From the NCBI GenBank assembly GCA_963746735.1, contig CAVVCO010000037.1:1-64000 (forward strand): DNA of 64,000 nucleotides, in the 5' to 3' direction. Within the stretch, counting starts at the first letter, position 1. The number at the start of each line of letters is the position of its first letter. Of this stretch, positions 21,001-28,974 are shown one piece after another. This DNA is from CAVSWT01 sp963746735. GTDB lineage: Bacteria; Bacteroidota; Ignavibacteria; Ignavibacteriales; Ignavibacteriaceae. The notes beneath the pieces are model-generated. The model made no database searches, had not been told where the DNA came from, and saw nothing but the letters and a program-made list of their open reading frames with translations. A program made the translations under genes and the position numbers.

Positions 21001-21013
21001 GTTTTTTTATCAT
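18005..21013 (-). CDS. TonB-dependent outer-membrane receptor, sugar type
   Basis: The 1002-residue protein has a signal peptide (1-25), a carboxypeptidase-regulatory-like domain (about 28-110, GTIRDAASHDPLPYSNAV to IGYKSHDL), a plug domain (about 125-290, with PDANAAESVSRLPGVSLIR and VIRGLSPQYNQITIDGVEIP) and a 22-strand barrel ending in aromatic/Arg LGLRFRL. The plug motifs resemble the sugar-type receptors of Proteobacteria (TonB-Xanth-Caul) more than SusC. No SusD follows; a T9SS beta-helix protein does. It imports an unidentified large ligand, probably an oligosaccharide, using TonB energy. It is a clear paralogue of the receptor at 28975-31866, with near-identical blocks such as GIETEWQTHFWYLPQPF. 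A run of Gly residues in the plug (about 215-225) is a local peculiarity. Confidence 0.9.
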   Translation of the reverse strand: MIKKLTVILKTTFLIFLLFNSNIFSAEKGTIKGTIRDAASHDPLPYSNAVLMGTSLGTAADKDGKFAINNIPAGSYTLHISYIGYKSHDLKITIKEGQTIEQDFSLGAESVVSDTVVVTAQAEGQMKAINEQLSSIPIKNVVSAAKIQELPDANAAESVSRLPGVSLIRTGGEGSQVVIRGLSPQYNQITIDGVEIPSDVASGNNLVSTDKGQQGGGGIRSGFGVGDLGDLGDRGTDLSMISSSMLGGIEVIKAITPDMDATLIGGVVNFGLRKASKNLSNRAFTGSSLPLIQLTTQGSYNNLKKTANQYKYVGSIEKRFFNEKFGVYIEGSTEKRNLSANLLGASYQLNDKTHGDAGIPDLVSLDLTDVFRIRERSGVTAVLDYDHTGGSIAFRNFFSTSNTKATSRSQSIVQTSNDLWYSAKDENNKLNVISNLLSIKQDIPLFHVDLKLSHSYTESKNPKDLFFNFWQDNAGLANKGDLSKVTPSLLASLVTPQDTVADLDQIQTSTQFTRNRVYNGFLDLQTDISLTDELSAIIKFGGMYQYNERSYDFSEYQGSQLYSGGGGVVSAFSKAYPNLILDGGRLSFANFVDNSYSYGDFLNGDYKLAFPINVNLMWKLLPIANSTSTLEGYQKNKFASLLNNYNGNEKKSAAYIMGTFNIGNKLVILPGVRYQNLSTTYTAFRGEAAPGTVGITGHDTTVTKSHGFFLPMVHIRYKPVDWIQLQFAYTNTLNYPDYSAITPRYYVSSGFISYNNYNLKPATAENYDLVMAVYTNEIGLFTIDGFKKKIKNLIFATQTYVTDLAPYPDLPQGRKQLYQFNTYINNPIPIDVYGIETEWQTHFWYLPQPFSGLVFNINYTHVFSEASYPKTSLTNTYDENGNLVQIVNDTSYTTRLLNQPNDILNLSLGYDYEGFAARISMLYQDNVFKKPDFWMQNRVNSAKYTRFDLSVRQVLPWYGVQIYFNLNNLTNEKDIDINQKTSFPASEDHYGMSGDLGLRFRL

Positions 21014-21328
21014 AAATGCCTCTCTAAACTTTATACTAAAAATATAAGAATATGCTTATTAATACTTGAGATTTATGTGGTCAAATAGGACACTTAGTTT
21101 TTTCGAAATAAAAATAAACTAATAAAAATTAAAACGCAATAGGTATTTTTTTTTTATCAAAATTACCATTATCAGCTCATTTATTAGTTAAATATATTTT
21201 TAAGATGAATAAACTCACCGTTTTTTAATTTTTTCAATACAGCATATTTCTTATATAAAATTTATAGGAAACACAACACAATTTTACAATTTTATACTCT
21301 ATAATTAATTAAAATATGCCATCTAGAA
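21014..21328. other. Intergenic region upstream of the first TonB receptor
   Basis: These 315 bases separate the end of the GH3 gene from the start of the TonB receptor, both on the minus strand. The stretch is very AT-rich with several A and T runs and no open frame. The length suggests that the receptor has its own promoter here and is not simply read from the GH18-GH3 operon. I could not identify a convincing promoter or operator. Confidence 0.4.
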
Positions 21329-23909
21329 TTAGTTTACTAGCAACTTAATTATATGCAAATCTTTAGTTGCAGAACATGAGCCAATTAAAAGAGAATAATT
21401 ATCATGTTCAACTGAAAAACCTTTGCCTTCAATCCATCTTGATAATTTGTCAGGAGTAATTTTAAATTGGATATTTTTTGTCTCTCCGGCATTTAAAAAA
21501 ATTCTTTGAAATCCTTTTAATGTTTTAACAGCAACAGTATCCTTATCAGCTTTTACATAAAGCTGTACCACTTCTTCACCAGGAATTTTTCCAACGTTTG
21601 ATATGTCAACCGAAATTATGGTTGAATCAGTGGAGTGAATAATATTTTTTTGCAGTTTCAAATTCTTATAAATAAATTTTGTATAACTTAGACCATACCC
21701 AAACGGATAAAGAGGCTTACCTTTGAAATAACGATAGGTTCTGCTTTTCATACTGTAATCTGTGAAGGGCGGAATTTGTTCAACTGATTTGTAGAATGTA
21801 ACAGGCAGCCTCCCGGCAGGATTATAATCTCCTGAAATTACATCAGCTATTGCTGTCCCAGCAGCTTGTCCTGGATACCAGGCTTCAACTATTGCCGGTA
21901 AATTTTTATTTTCCCAATTAATTGAAACTGCGCTGCCGTTCAATAAAATCAATACAATATTTTTGTTTACAGAATAAATCTTTTTTATAAAATCAGATTG
22001 ATTTTCAGGAAGATTGAGCGTTAATCTGTCCCCGCCTTTAAAGCCTTTAACATCAACTTTCATTTCTTCACCTTCTAAACGAGGAGACAAACCCATAAAC
22101 ATCATAACAACATCAGCATCTTTTGCTGCTTCGATTGCACGCTGCTCACGGTTATTATCCGGTATTTCCCATATAAGCTGCATGAAAGAGTAACGAAGTT
22201 TTTTATAAAATTCTATTTTTATTTTATATGATTTACCCTCAGTTAGATTTAAGTATTTGTAAGTTTTAACTGGATCAAATTCACCATCAAAACTAACTAA
22301 CAATGTATCTTCAAAGTAGATTTTAAATCCGTTAAAACCATACCCGCCTAAAGCATATCTGCCGGTTTTGGGAGGAACAATAATTCCAGACCAGCTTACA
22401 CCAAAATTATCCGGGTCGAACGAAGTGTCAGGCGCACCATCCCACCAGGCAAAATCTATTTTATTATCAATCCGATCAAAAGTTGGTGTTCCAGTTAAAT
22501 CTCTATTATTAAAATAGGATCCTATTAAGCCATTTTGTTTTTTTTCTTCAGAAGTGAAAAGGAATGATGTATCAATCACTTGAAAGCTCGGCATATTTTC
22601 AGCAATGTCACAGCCGCGTTCATAAATAATTTTTGAGTTTTTAAATTTATTTTTTATTCCTTCTAATGGGGTAATTGGGTTTGACGGAAAGCCATTATAA
22701 TTTCCAAGCAGCACTTCAATGTCATCTGCATTTGGGCCAAGTACAGCAATTTTTTTAATATCTTTTTTAAGTGGAAGGAAATTGTTTTTATTTTTTAGAA
22801 GCACAATAGATTTTCTTGCAGCTTCAAGAGCAATTGCTTGATCTTCTGGGGTATTAATTTTATTTAATTTTGAAAATGGAACCATCGATGGCGGATCAAA
22901 CATTCCAAGCTTAAATCTTGCTGTAAATATTCTTTTTAATGAAACATCTATTTTACTTTCTTTAATTAATCCCTCATGTACTGCATTAACGAGGGATGGA
23001 AATGCATTTCCGCACTCAAGATCAGTTCCCGCTTTAACTGCAACCGAAGCTGCTTCTTCAGGGGTCTTTACTATTTTATGAAAGTTATACATATCGGGAA
23101 CAGCCCAGCAATCGGATACGATCAAGCCTTTGAATTTCCATTCTTCACGAAGAATTTCATTTAAAAGAACATTACTGCCGCAGCATGCATCGCCGCGAAA
23201 TCTATTGTAAGCACACATTACTGAGTAAGCTTTTCCGTAAACAATACATTTTTTGAACTGTGGTAAATAGGTTTCTCTAAGATCATAGTCACTTACTTCA
23301 GCATCGAATGTATGACGTAAAGGTTCAGGGCCGCTGTGCACTGCAAAATGTTTCGGTGTGGCAATTGTCTTTAAATATTTTGGATCATTCCCTTGCAAAC
23401 CTTTAACAAATTGTTCTCCCATTTCGCCAGTCAAATATGGATCTTCACCATATGTTTCCATGCCTCTGCCCCAGCGAGGGTCACGAAAGATGTTAATGTT
23501 TGGAGACCATAAAGTTATCCCTTGATAGATGCCGTGTTTATTTCTGCTCAAAGCTAAATTATATTTTGCGCGTGCTTCATCAGAAATTACAGTATGCAGT
23601 TCTAAATAATAAATCTTTATCCCATGTTGCCGCTAAGCCAATTGCTTGCGGGAAAACAGTTGCAATTCCATTCCTTGCTACACCATGCAAAGCTTCATTC
23701 CACCAATTGTATGCTGGGATTCCAAGTCTTTCAATAGCTGGAGAATTGTAAACCATTTGGGAAACTTTTTCTTCAAGCGTCATTCTAGATACAAGATCAT
23801 TGACTCGAACATCAATTGGAAGATTTGGATCTTTATAAATAAGCGAGTCTTGCGCCGAAGCAGAAAGCGGCAACAAAAAAAGTAGCATATAAATAAACTT
23901 TGACTTCAT
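21329..23909 (-). CDS. GH3 glycosidase with inserted PA14 domain (one frameshift)
   Basis: Joined across one extra base near 23594, the gene encodes about 859 residues. A signal peptide (MKSKFIYM to SASAQ) leads into a GH3 barrel carrying NWWNEALHGVARNG, FPQAIGLAATWD, ATPKHFAVHSGPE and the nucleophile Asp in IVSDCWAVPDM. The C-terminal GH3 domain is interrupted by a PA14-like beta-barrel (QNGLIGSYFNNRDLTGTP onward, about 330-470 in the larger open frame). An Fn3-like domain closes it. GH3 enzymes of this architecture are beta-glucosidases or beta-xylosidases; the PA14 insert often shapes the substrate pocket. It is the last gene of the receptor-GH18-GH130 operon. It differs from the GH3 at 4738-8136, which has no PA14. 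The exact sugar is undetermined; a terminal beta-linked sugar is expected. Confidence 0.8.
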
Positions 23910-23956
23910 TATTTATTTTTAATTTTGAGTGTTAAGGAATGTAATGAATAATAAAA

Positions 23957-25390
23957 TTAAATTTCTTTTTTTAATAATTCGGGTTTATGATTATACAGTT
24001 TATAAATTAAGCTCCCAAATAAAGAATTTGCCCACGCAAACCAGCCTCTTGTATAATCCGAGGCATCATCTTTATTAAAAGATTCATGCATAAACCCAGT
24101 TTCGGCATCAGTAGATTTTAGCATTCTTAAGCATTTTAGAATTTCGTTATCATCGTTACTTGTTAAAGCTCTCATTATAATGCCAATAGGCCATATTTTA
24201 TTTATCAAGGTATGTGGACTTCCAATTCCTTCAGCAGCTTTTCCATTGAAGAAATAAGGATTATCAGTACTGAGTAAAAACTTCCTGGTATTCTGATATA
24301 TGGGATCATCAACGGTACTGCATCCTAAATATGGAAGCGAAAGCAAACTCGGGGCATTCGCATCATCCATAAATAATCTATTTCCAAATCCGTCAACTTC
24401 ATAAGAATAAATTTTGCCATAATTAAGATGATCAATTATTGCATAATTTTTTACAGCATTAAACACTTCAGTTGATAAGGCAGAACATTCTAAAGAAAAT
24501 GATTCATCTTTAATAACACTACTAAAAATTTCTGCTAATTGTTTTAATGAATAAACTGCAAACAAGTTTGATGGAATTAAGAATGGAAAAATTGTTGAAT
24601 CATCTGAAGGCCGAAAAATTGAAACAATTAATCCAACCGGTTTAATTGGATTTCCATATCCATCGCCCGGAACAGTATCCGTAGCCCAGGCTGTGGTTCT
24701 TTTAAAAGTATAAGGCCCTCTGTCGTTAATTCTCTGCTGCTCTTTAAATGTCTTAACTATTAGTTTCATTGCTTTTTGCCAATTAGCATCAAAGCAAGTA
24801 GAATCACCTGTTGTCTTCCAGAAATTGTATGCAAGATTAATTGGATAACAAAGTGAATCTACTTCCCATTTTCTTTCGTGAAGTTCTGGTTTCATATCCG
24901 TAATATCTTTATCCCATTCACTTCCGGTTGGGCCGTAATTAAATGCATTCGCATATGGATCAATGAGAATGCATTTCGCTTGACGATTAATTACTCCCAT
25001 CAGCATGGTTTTTAAATTTTCATCTTCGTTTGCAAAGGGCAGATAAGGCAAAACCTGTGCAGTAGAATCTCTTAACCACATTGCATTAATATCTCCGGTA
25101 ATTACGAAAGTATCAGGTTTGCCATTTTCAATATTAAAATTAATCGTAGTGTCTAGTGTATTTGGGAAACAATTTTCAAATAGAGAAGAAAGCTTTTCAT
25201 CATTAATTGATAACTTAATTTTATCAATTGCAGAATCAACTGCAGTACTTACAAACTTTCTATCTTTAGGTTTTGGTCTTTTATTCATAGAATTGCTTTT
25301 AAATATCTTTGTTGTTGATATAAATTTGCTTGTGCTTAAACCGGCAGTACTTAAAGCTGCAGTTTTAATAAATTCTCTTCTAGTAAACAA
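23957..25390 (-). CDS. GH125 exo-alpha-1,6-mannosidase with Tat-type signal
   Basis: The 477-residue protein begins with TRREFIKTAALSTAGL, a twin-arginine signal followed by a hydrophobic stretch, so export in folded form is likely. The rest matches GH125 along its length: NAMWLRDSTAQVLPYLPF, DPYANAFNYGPTGSEW, ELHERKWEVDSLCYPINLAY, TGFMHESFNKDD and YTRGWFAWANSLFG. GH125 enzymes are inverting, metal-independent exo-alpha-1,6-mannosidases that trim the alpha-1,6 branch of N-glycans. The gene sits 47 bases upstream of the GH3 gene and 109 bases downstream of a CBM9-like gene in one operon. The family assignment is firm; the role on N-glycans follows from characterised bacterial members and from the neighbours. 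Confidence 0.88.
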   Translation of the reverse strand: MFTRREFIKTAALSTAGLSTSKFISTTKIFKSNSMNKRPKPKDRKFVSTAVDSAIDKIKLSINDEKLSSLFENCFPNTLDTTINFNIENGKPDTFVITGDINAMWLRDSTAQVLPYLPFANEDENLKTMLMGVINRQAKCILIDPYANAFNYGPTGSEWDKDITDMKPELHERKWEVDSLCYPINLAYNFWKTTGDSTCFDANWQKAMKLIVKTFKEQQRINDRGPYTFKRTTAWATDTVPGDGYGNPIKPVGLIVSIFRPSDDSTIFPFLIPSNLFAVYSLKQLAEIFSSVIKDESFSLECSALSTEVFNAVKNYAIIDHLNYGKIYSYEVDGFGNRLFMDDANAPSLLSLPYLGCSTVDDPIYQNTRKFLLSTDNPYFFNGKAAEGIGSPHTLINKIWPIGIIMRALTSNDDNEILKCLRMLKSTDAETGFMHESFNKDDASDYTRGWFAWANSLFGSLIYKLYNHKPELLKKEI

Positions 25391-25499
25391 TGAAGGTTTT
25401 ATAAATTGTTATAAAATTTATTTTATTAAAATATAAATCTACTTTTTTGAATTAGAAAAATGTTAAGAGTAATTTTATCTCTCCAAAAAAAAATAAAAG

Positions 25500-26600
25500 C
25501 TATTGTTGACTACCGGTAATCCAGGTTAATCCATCATTACGGATGTGAACTTTTTTAGAACTATTGTCAGATTGAAGATAAGCCTCAAACATATCCGAAG
25601 TATATTCAATTATCGGTATCGATTTAAAGCCTGGTACTTGAGGATTACTAATTCCAAGTGCTTCTAAATCATCAGAGTACTTTCCATTTTTTTCGAAATA
25701 ATTTCTTTCATTATAATATATTTGCCGTAAATACCATTTTGCAGCTTCGTCTTCATTTACAGCAAAATCTTCTTTTTTGTTTCCTACAATATTGGTGGAG
25801 AATTGAACGTATCCCCACATTTCCGGGTAATGCATATTAACCACGCCTTGCGGTGACCAAACCCAGTTATCTTCCGGATAAGGTTTTCCTGTTGCCGGGT
25901 TTATTTGCTTTTGATATTTACCATCTTTCACTTCTGTTTTCCACTCAACACGCGAAAAATTTAATCTCCATTGATCTTTATCTTTTGGAGGCGTGTTAAC
26001 TTCTGCTATTTCCTTGAATGATTGCCATGGAAAAGCAATTTCTATAGTCCAGCAGCTATCCTTATCATTAGGATTATTTAACGTGCCGTAAATAGAAACT
26101 GCAGTTTTTAATCCTTTATAATCCCAGTTATTAACAGCAGCATTTTTTGTATCGCGATAAGGTTTTATTAATAGCAAATCCCAAACAGTATTAAGTGCAT
26201 TCATTTCAAATTCACTATACTCATGTGTATTGTTATCAGGGTCAATAAAAATTTCAAAGTCATTATCATAAAAAATTACTTCATCTCTATTTTTAATTGT
26301 TCCCATAATGTCAGGTTCATCAATTTCAGCAGCAACGTAAAAATAATTATCATCCCAGAGCATTTTTGCACGAGTTCGAAATCTTGGAGTCGGTTTTACA
26401 GAGCCTTCTATATCAACAAAATTATTTGTCCATTCTGCTTTTGCCCATTCGGCTTCATTTATTTTCCCATCGATGATTATTGGTTCATTTGCTTTATAAC
26501 AGATATAATGATTGGGAGAAAATTTTATCTGCGGTATCGGAAGTTCTTGCGAAAAACAAATTGTACTAATTGCGAAAATTAATAAAAATATTTTGTTCAT
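25500..26600 (-). CDS. Secreted CBM9-like carbohydrate-binding protein
   Basis: A signal peptide (MNKIFLLIFAISTICFSQ) leads a 366-residue protein. Residues about 35-255 form a CBM9-like beta-sandwich with the family's hallmarks: PIIIDGKINEAEW, FRTRAKMLWDDNYFYVAAEI, YDNDFEIFIDPDNNTHEYSEFEMN and a Trp-rich segment near DNWVWSPQG. The remaining 100 residues are a separate tail of unknown fold. CBM9 domains bind reducing ends of sugars, and stand-alone versions are common in Bacteroidota catabolic loci, where their function is mostly unknown. It lies between GH130 (27 bases upstream) and GH125, so it is probably co-expressed with N-glycan enzymes. No catalytic site is apparent. Confidence 0.75.
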   Translation of the reverse strand: MNKIFLLIFAISTICFSQELPIPQIKFSPNHYICYKANEPIIIDGKINEAEWAKAEWTNNFVDIEGSVKPTPRFRTRAKMLWDDNYFYVAAEIDEPDIMGTIKNRDEVIFYDNDFEIFIDPDNNTHEYSEFEMNALNTVWDLLLIKPYRDTKNAAVNNWDYKGLKTAVSIYGTLNNPNDKDSCWTIEIAFPWQSFKEIAEVNTPPKDKDQWRLNFSRVEWKTEVKDGKYQKQINPATGKPYPEDNWVWSPQGVVNMHYPEMWGYVQFSTNIVGNKKEDFAVNEDEAAKWYLRQIYYNERNYFEKNGKYSDDLEALGISNPQVPGFKSIPIIEYTSDMFEAYLQSDNSSKKVHIRNDGLTWITGSQQ

Positions 26601-26627
26601 ATTATTAGCTAATTTAATTTGAGTTAT

Positions 26628-27590
26628 TTATTGTTTTGAATCTTCAATCAATTCTTTTATAGTGGTAACAGCTAAACCAACCGAGGTATCAGCAGCACCG
26701 TAATATATTAGTACTTTACTATCTAAAGAAGCAAATCCATCAGCATCATAATTCTCTACTACTATTCCGCATGGGAATACAACATTTGGAACCTGTCCGG
26801 TTAATTCAAACAGTTCACGAGGTTCTAAAATATTATATTTACTGCGGTATAAAACTATTGATGGATCGTTCAAATCATGCAGCGAAACTCCAGCCTGATA
26901 AATATTTGAACTTGCAAAATGCATTGCGACACCGTGATAAACATGGAGCCATCCTTCTTTTGTCTTAACAGGGGGAGGGCCTGAGCCAATATTTTCATCC
27001 CAGTAATGAAACCTACCGCCCATTACAGGCTTTACAGTTTTCCAATTAAGCAGATCATCTGATTCTGATAAATATATAGTGTTGCCGGAAGCCGGCCCTC
27101 CTTCAAGCTGAACTTTATTGGGGCGGTCAAATCGTAAATATTTTCCATTTACTTTTTCAGGAAATATTACACCGTTTCTAACATCGCCATCAGAAACAAT
27201 TCCAAGGAAATTAAATTCTTCAAAGTCTGTTGTCTCTGCTAATCCAAGTTGACAGCCTGCATCCATATCCATAGCGAACATGATATAATAATTATTTTCA
27301 AGTTTGGTTATTCTTGCATCATAGATATGATAAATTTTTTCTTTTACTTTTTCCATTCCTTTAAAGTCGACCATTTTTTTATCAACTTTAAAATCAATAC
27401 CATTGCTGCTTTCAGCCTTCACGATGAAAGTTTCTCTTCCTCTATTTTGAACACGAAGAAGTAAAATATATTTGCCTTTAAATTTTATCGCGCCAGGATT
27501 GAATACTGATGAAACATCAACCATATACGGCGGAATATTTGGAATATCCTCTCGTGTAAGTATGGGATTTTTAGTATTTCGTTTTAACAT
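26628..27590 (-). CDS. GH130 beta-mannoside phosphorylase
   Basis: The 320-residue protein has no signal peptide and is cytoplasmic. It is a five-bladed propeller of GH130 type, with NPGAIKFKGKYILLLRVQNR, IYDARITKLENNYYIMFAMD, GGPASGNTIYL, ENIGSGPPPVKTKEGWLHVYHG and IYYGAADTSVGLA. Characterised relatives phosphorolyse beta-1,4-mannosides; in Bacteroides thetaiotaomicron one member converts Man-beta-1,4-GlcNAc into mannose-1-phosphate and GlcNAc at the end of N-glycan breakdown. With GH18, GH125 and GH92 nearby that role fits best, because endoglycosidase plus alpha-mannosidases leave exactly this disaccharide. Mannan-derived oligosaccharides are the main alternative. It begins 68 bases after the GH18 gene. 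Confidence 0.85.
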   Translation of the reverse strand: MLKRNTKNPILTREDIPNIPPYMVDVSSVFNPGAIKFKGKYILLLRVQNRGRETFIVKAESSNGIDFKVDKKMVDFKGMEKVKEKIYHIYDARITKLENNYYIMFAMDMDAGCQLGLAETTDFEEFNFLGIVSDGDVRNGVIFPEKVNGKYLRFDRPNKVQLEGGPASGNTIYLSESDDLLNWKTVKPVMGGRFHYWDENIGSGPPPVKTKEGWLHVYHGVAMHFASSNIYQAGVSLHDLNDPSIVLYRSKYNILEPRELFELTGQVPNVVFPCGIVVENYDADGFASLDSKVLIYYGAADTSVGLAVTTIKELIEDSKQ

Positions 27591-27658
27591 AGTCTATCTT
27601 TTTTTAGTTAACGATAAATTAATTACATATAATAGAAAAAACCAATATTAATTTTTTA

Positions 27659-28879
27659 TTATTTACTTAACAGCATTTTAATAGTTTTAATATATGACTT
27701 CGAGTTATTCGACTGAACAATTAAGCGGGCTAAATATAAACCGCTTGCATAATTTGATCCATCAAAGTTAGTTGAATAATAACCTTTGTTCATTTCCTTA
27801 TCAATTAAAGTTTTAACTTCTCTACCGAGTAAATCATAAATCTTCAAATTTACATTTCCATCTTGTGGTAGTGAAAAAGAAATTTTTGTCGATGGATTAA
27901 AAGGATTAGGATAATTTTGAAGAAGAGTAAAATCATTTGGGATTCCTTTACTAGAATTTGCATAATCTTTAACACCTGTTACCGGTACAACCAGAGATTT
28001 GAAAACTGAATCAGTGTATGATTTAAGATTGTTAGCGGCGTAAACCATTATTCCGGCTTTTGAACCGGAAGCAGGCTGCCAGGCTGCTACTCTTGCTGCA
28101 AAATCCAAATTATTATTATCTATAAGAACTCCAATCATAACTTTGGAAGAACCAATAGAATCAGCCCACTGATTAAAGCGTGCGACATAATTAGAATCGA
28201 AATAAGCCATATCCATTACAAAATTTAAATGCGACATAATATCTTTTGACCTGCCAATATCAAAACCAGGCTGCCCCCAGTATCCTTTATACATTGCACC
28301 TATATACATCTGAGAATTGCTGTTAGAAGACAAAGGTCCAAAATATTTTCCTAATTCTTTTAGTAATGAAATATAATCAGTATTTGCTGTTGCTTTGTGT
28401 TCTATGTCTAAAGAAATTCCATCAAGATGAAGTGAATCAATTGCACATGTTTTAATGAATTCTGCAAATTGCTGATAATTATATTTTACTCCATCATAAG
28501 TTGTAAATGGTGTTGAAGTGCTCCAAGAAGCGGCATCATCAACATTCATTAAAACTTTAACACCGCGAGATTGTAAAATTCTAACATCTCTCATTATCTC
28601 ACTGTAATAATGATAAATCACATTTCTCATCCAGCCTGTAGAATAATGAACTGAATCAGCTAACTCCCATAACTTACCTTCAAATAGAACTACAATATTT
28701 GCTTCATCAGTAAATGAAGTAAGAGGAAAATGATCCGGCCCGCCGGAATCAAAAACATAATAAGCAACTTTGTTATTTGCTGCTGCTGGAATATCTGAAC
28801 TTGATAGTTCTTTCGCTGGAATATAAGTACTCAGTAAAAATACCAGCATCACGATTTTTAATAAATATTCTTTTTTCAT
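27659..28879 (-). CDS. EndoF-like GH18 endo-beta-N-acetylglucosaminidase with T9SS sorting domain
   Basis: The 406-residue protein has a signal peptide (1-22), a GH18 barrel (about 30-300) and a T9SS sorting domain (NYPNPFNPSTKISF to TIKMLLSK). The barrel carries the GH18 catalytic motif as DGISLDIEH, the final Glu being the acid. The spelling and surroundings (LQSRGVKVLMNVDD before it, KAGIMVYAANN after it) match the Flavobacterium EndoF2/F3 group, which cuts between the two core GlcNAc residues of N-glycans. Cleavage outside the cell would release oligosaccharides for the TonB receptor 95 bases upstream. No SusD gene is present. Confidence in GH18 is high and in endoglycosidase action good; which N-glycan class is attacked is unknown. 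Confidence 0.87.
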   Translation of the reverse strand: MKKEYLLKIVMLVFLLSTYIPAKELSSSDIPAAANNKVAYYVFDSGGPDHFPLTSFTDEANIVVLFEGKLWELADSVHYSTGWMRNVIYHYYSEIMRDVRILQSRGVKVLMNVDDAASWSTSTPFTTYDGVKYNYQQFAEFIKTCAIDSLHLDGISLDIEHKATANTDYISLLKELGKYFGPLSSNSNSQMYIGAMYKGYWGQPGFDIGRSKDIMSHLNFVMDMAYFDSNYVARFNQWADSIGSSKVMIGVLIDNNNLDFAARVAAWQPASGSKAGIMVYAANNLKSYTDSVFKSLVVPVTGVKDYANSSKGIPNDFTLLQNYPNPFNPSTKISFSLPQDGNVNLKIYDLLGREVKTLIDKEMNKGYYSTNFDGSNYASGLYLARLIVQSNNSKSYIKTIKMLLSK

Positions 28880-28974
28880 AATTAAAATATTTTCTCCGCG
28901 TTTAGTACAACCGGCATCTTTGTCAATTTAGGAACTAAGTCTTTAAAATCCTTTTTTAATTTATGCATCACAAA

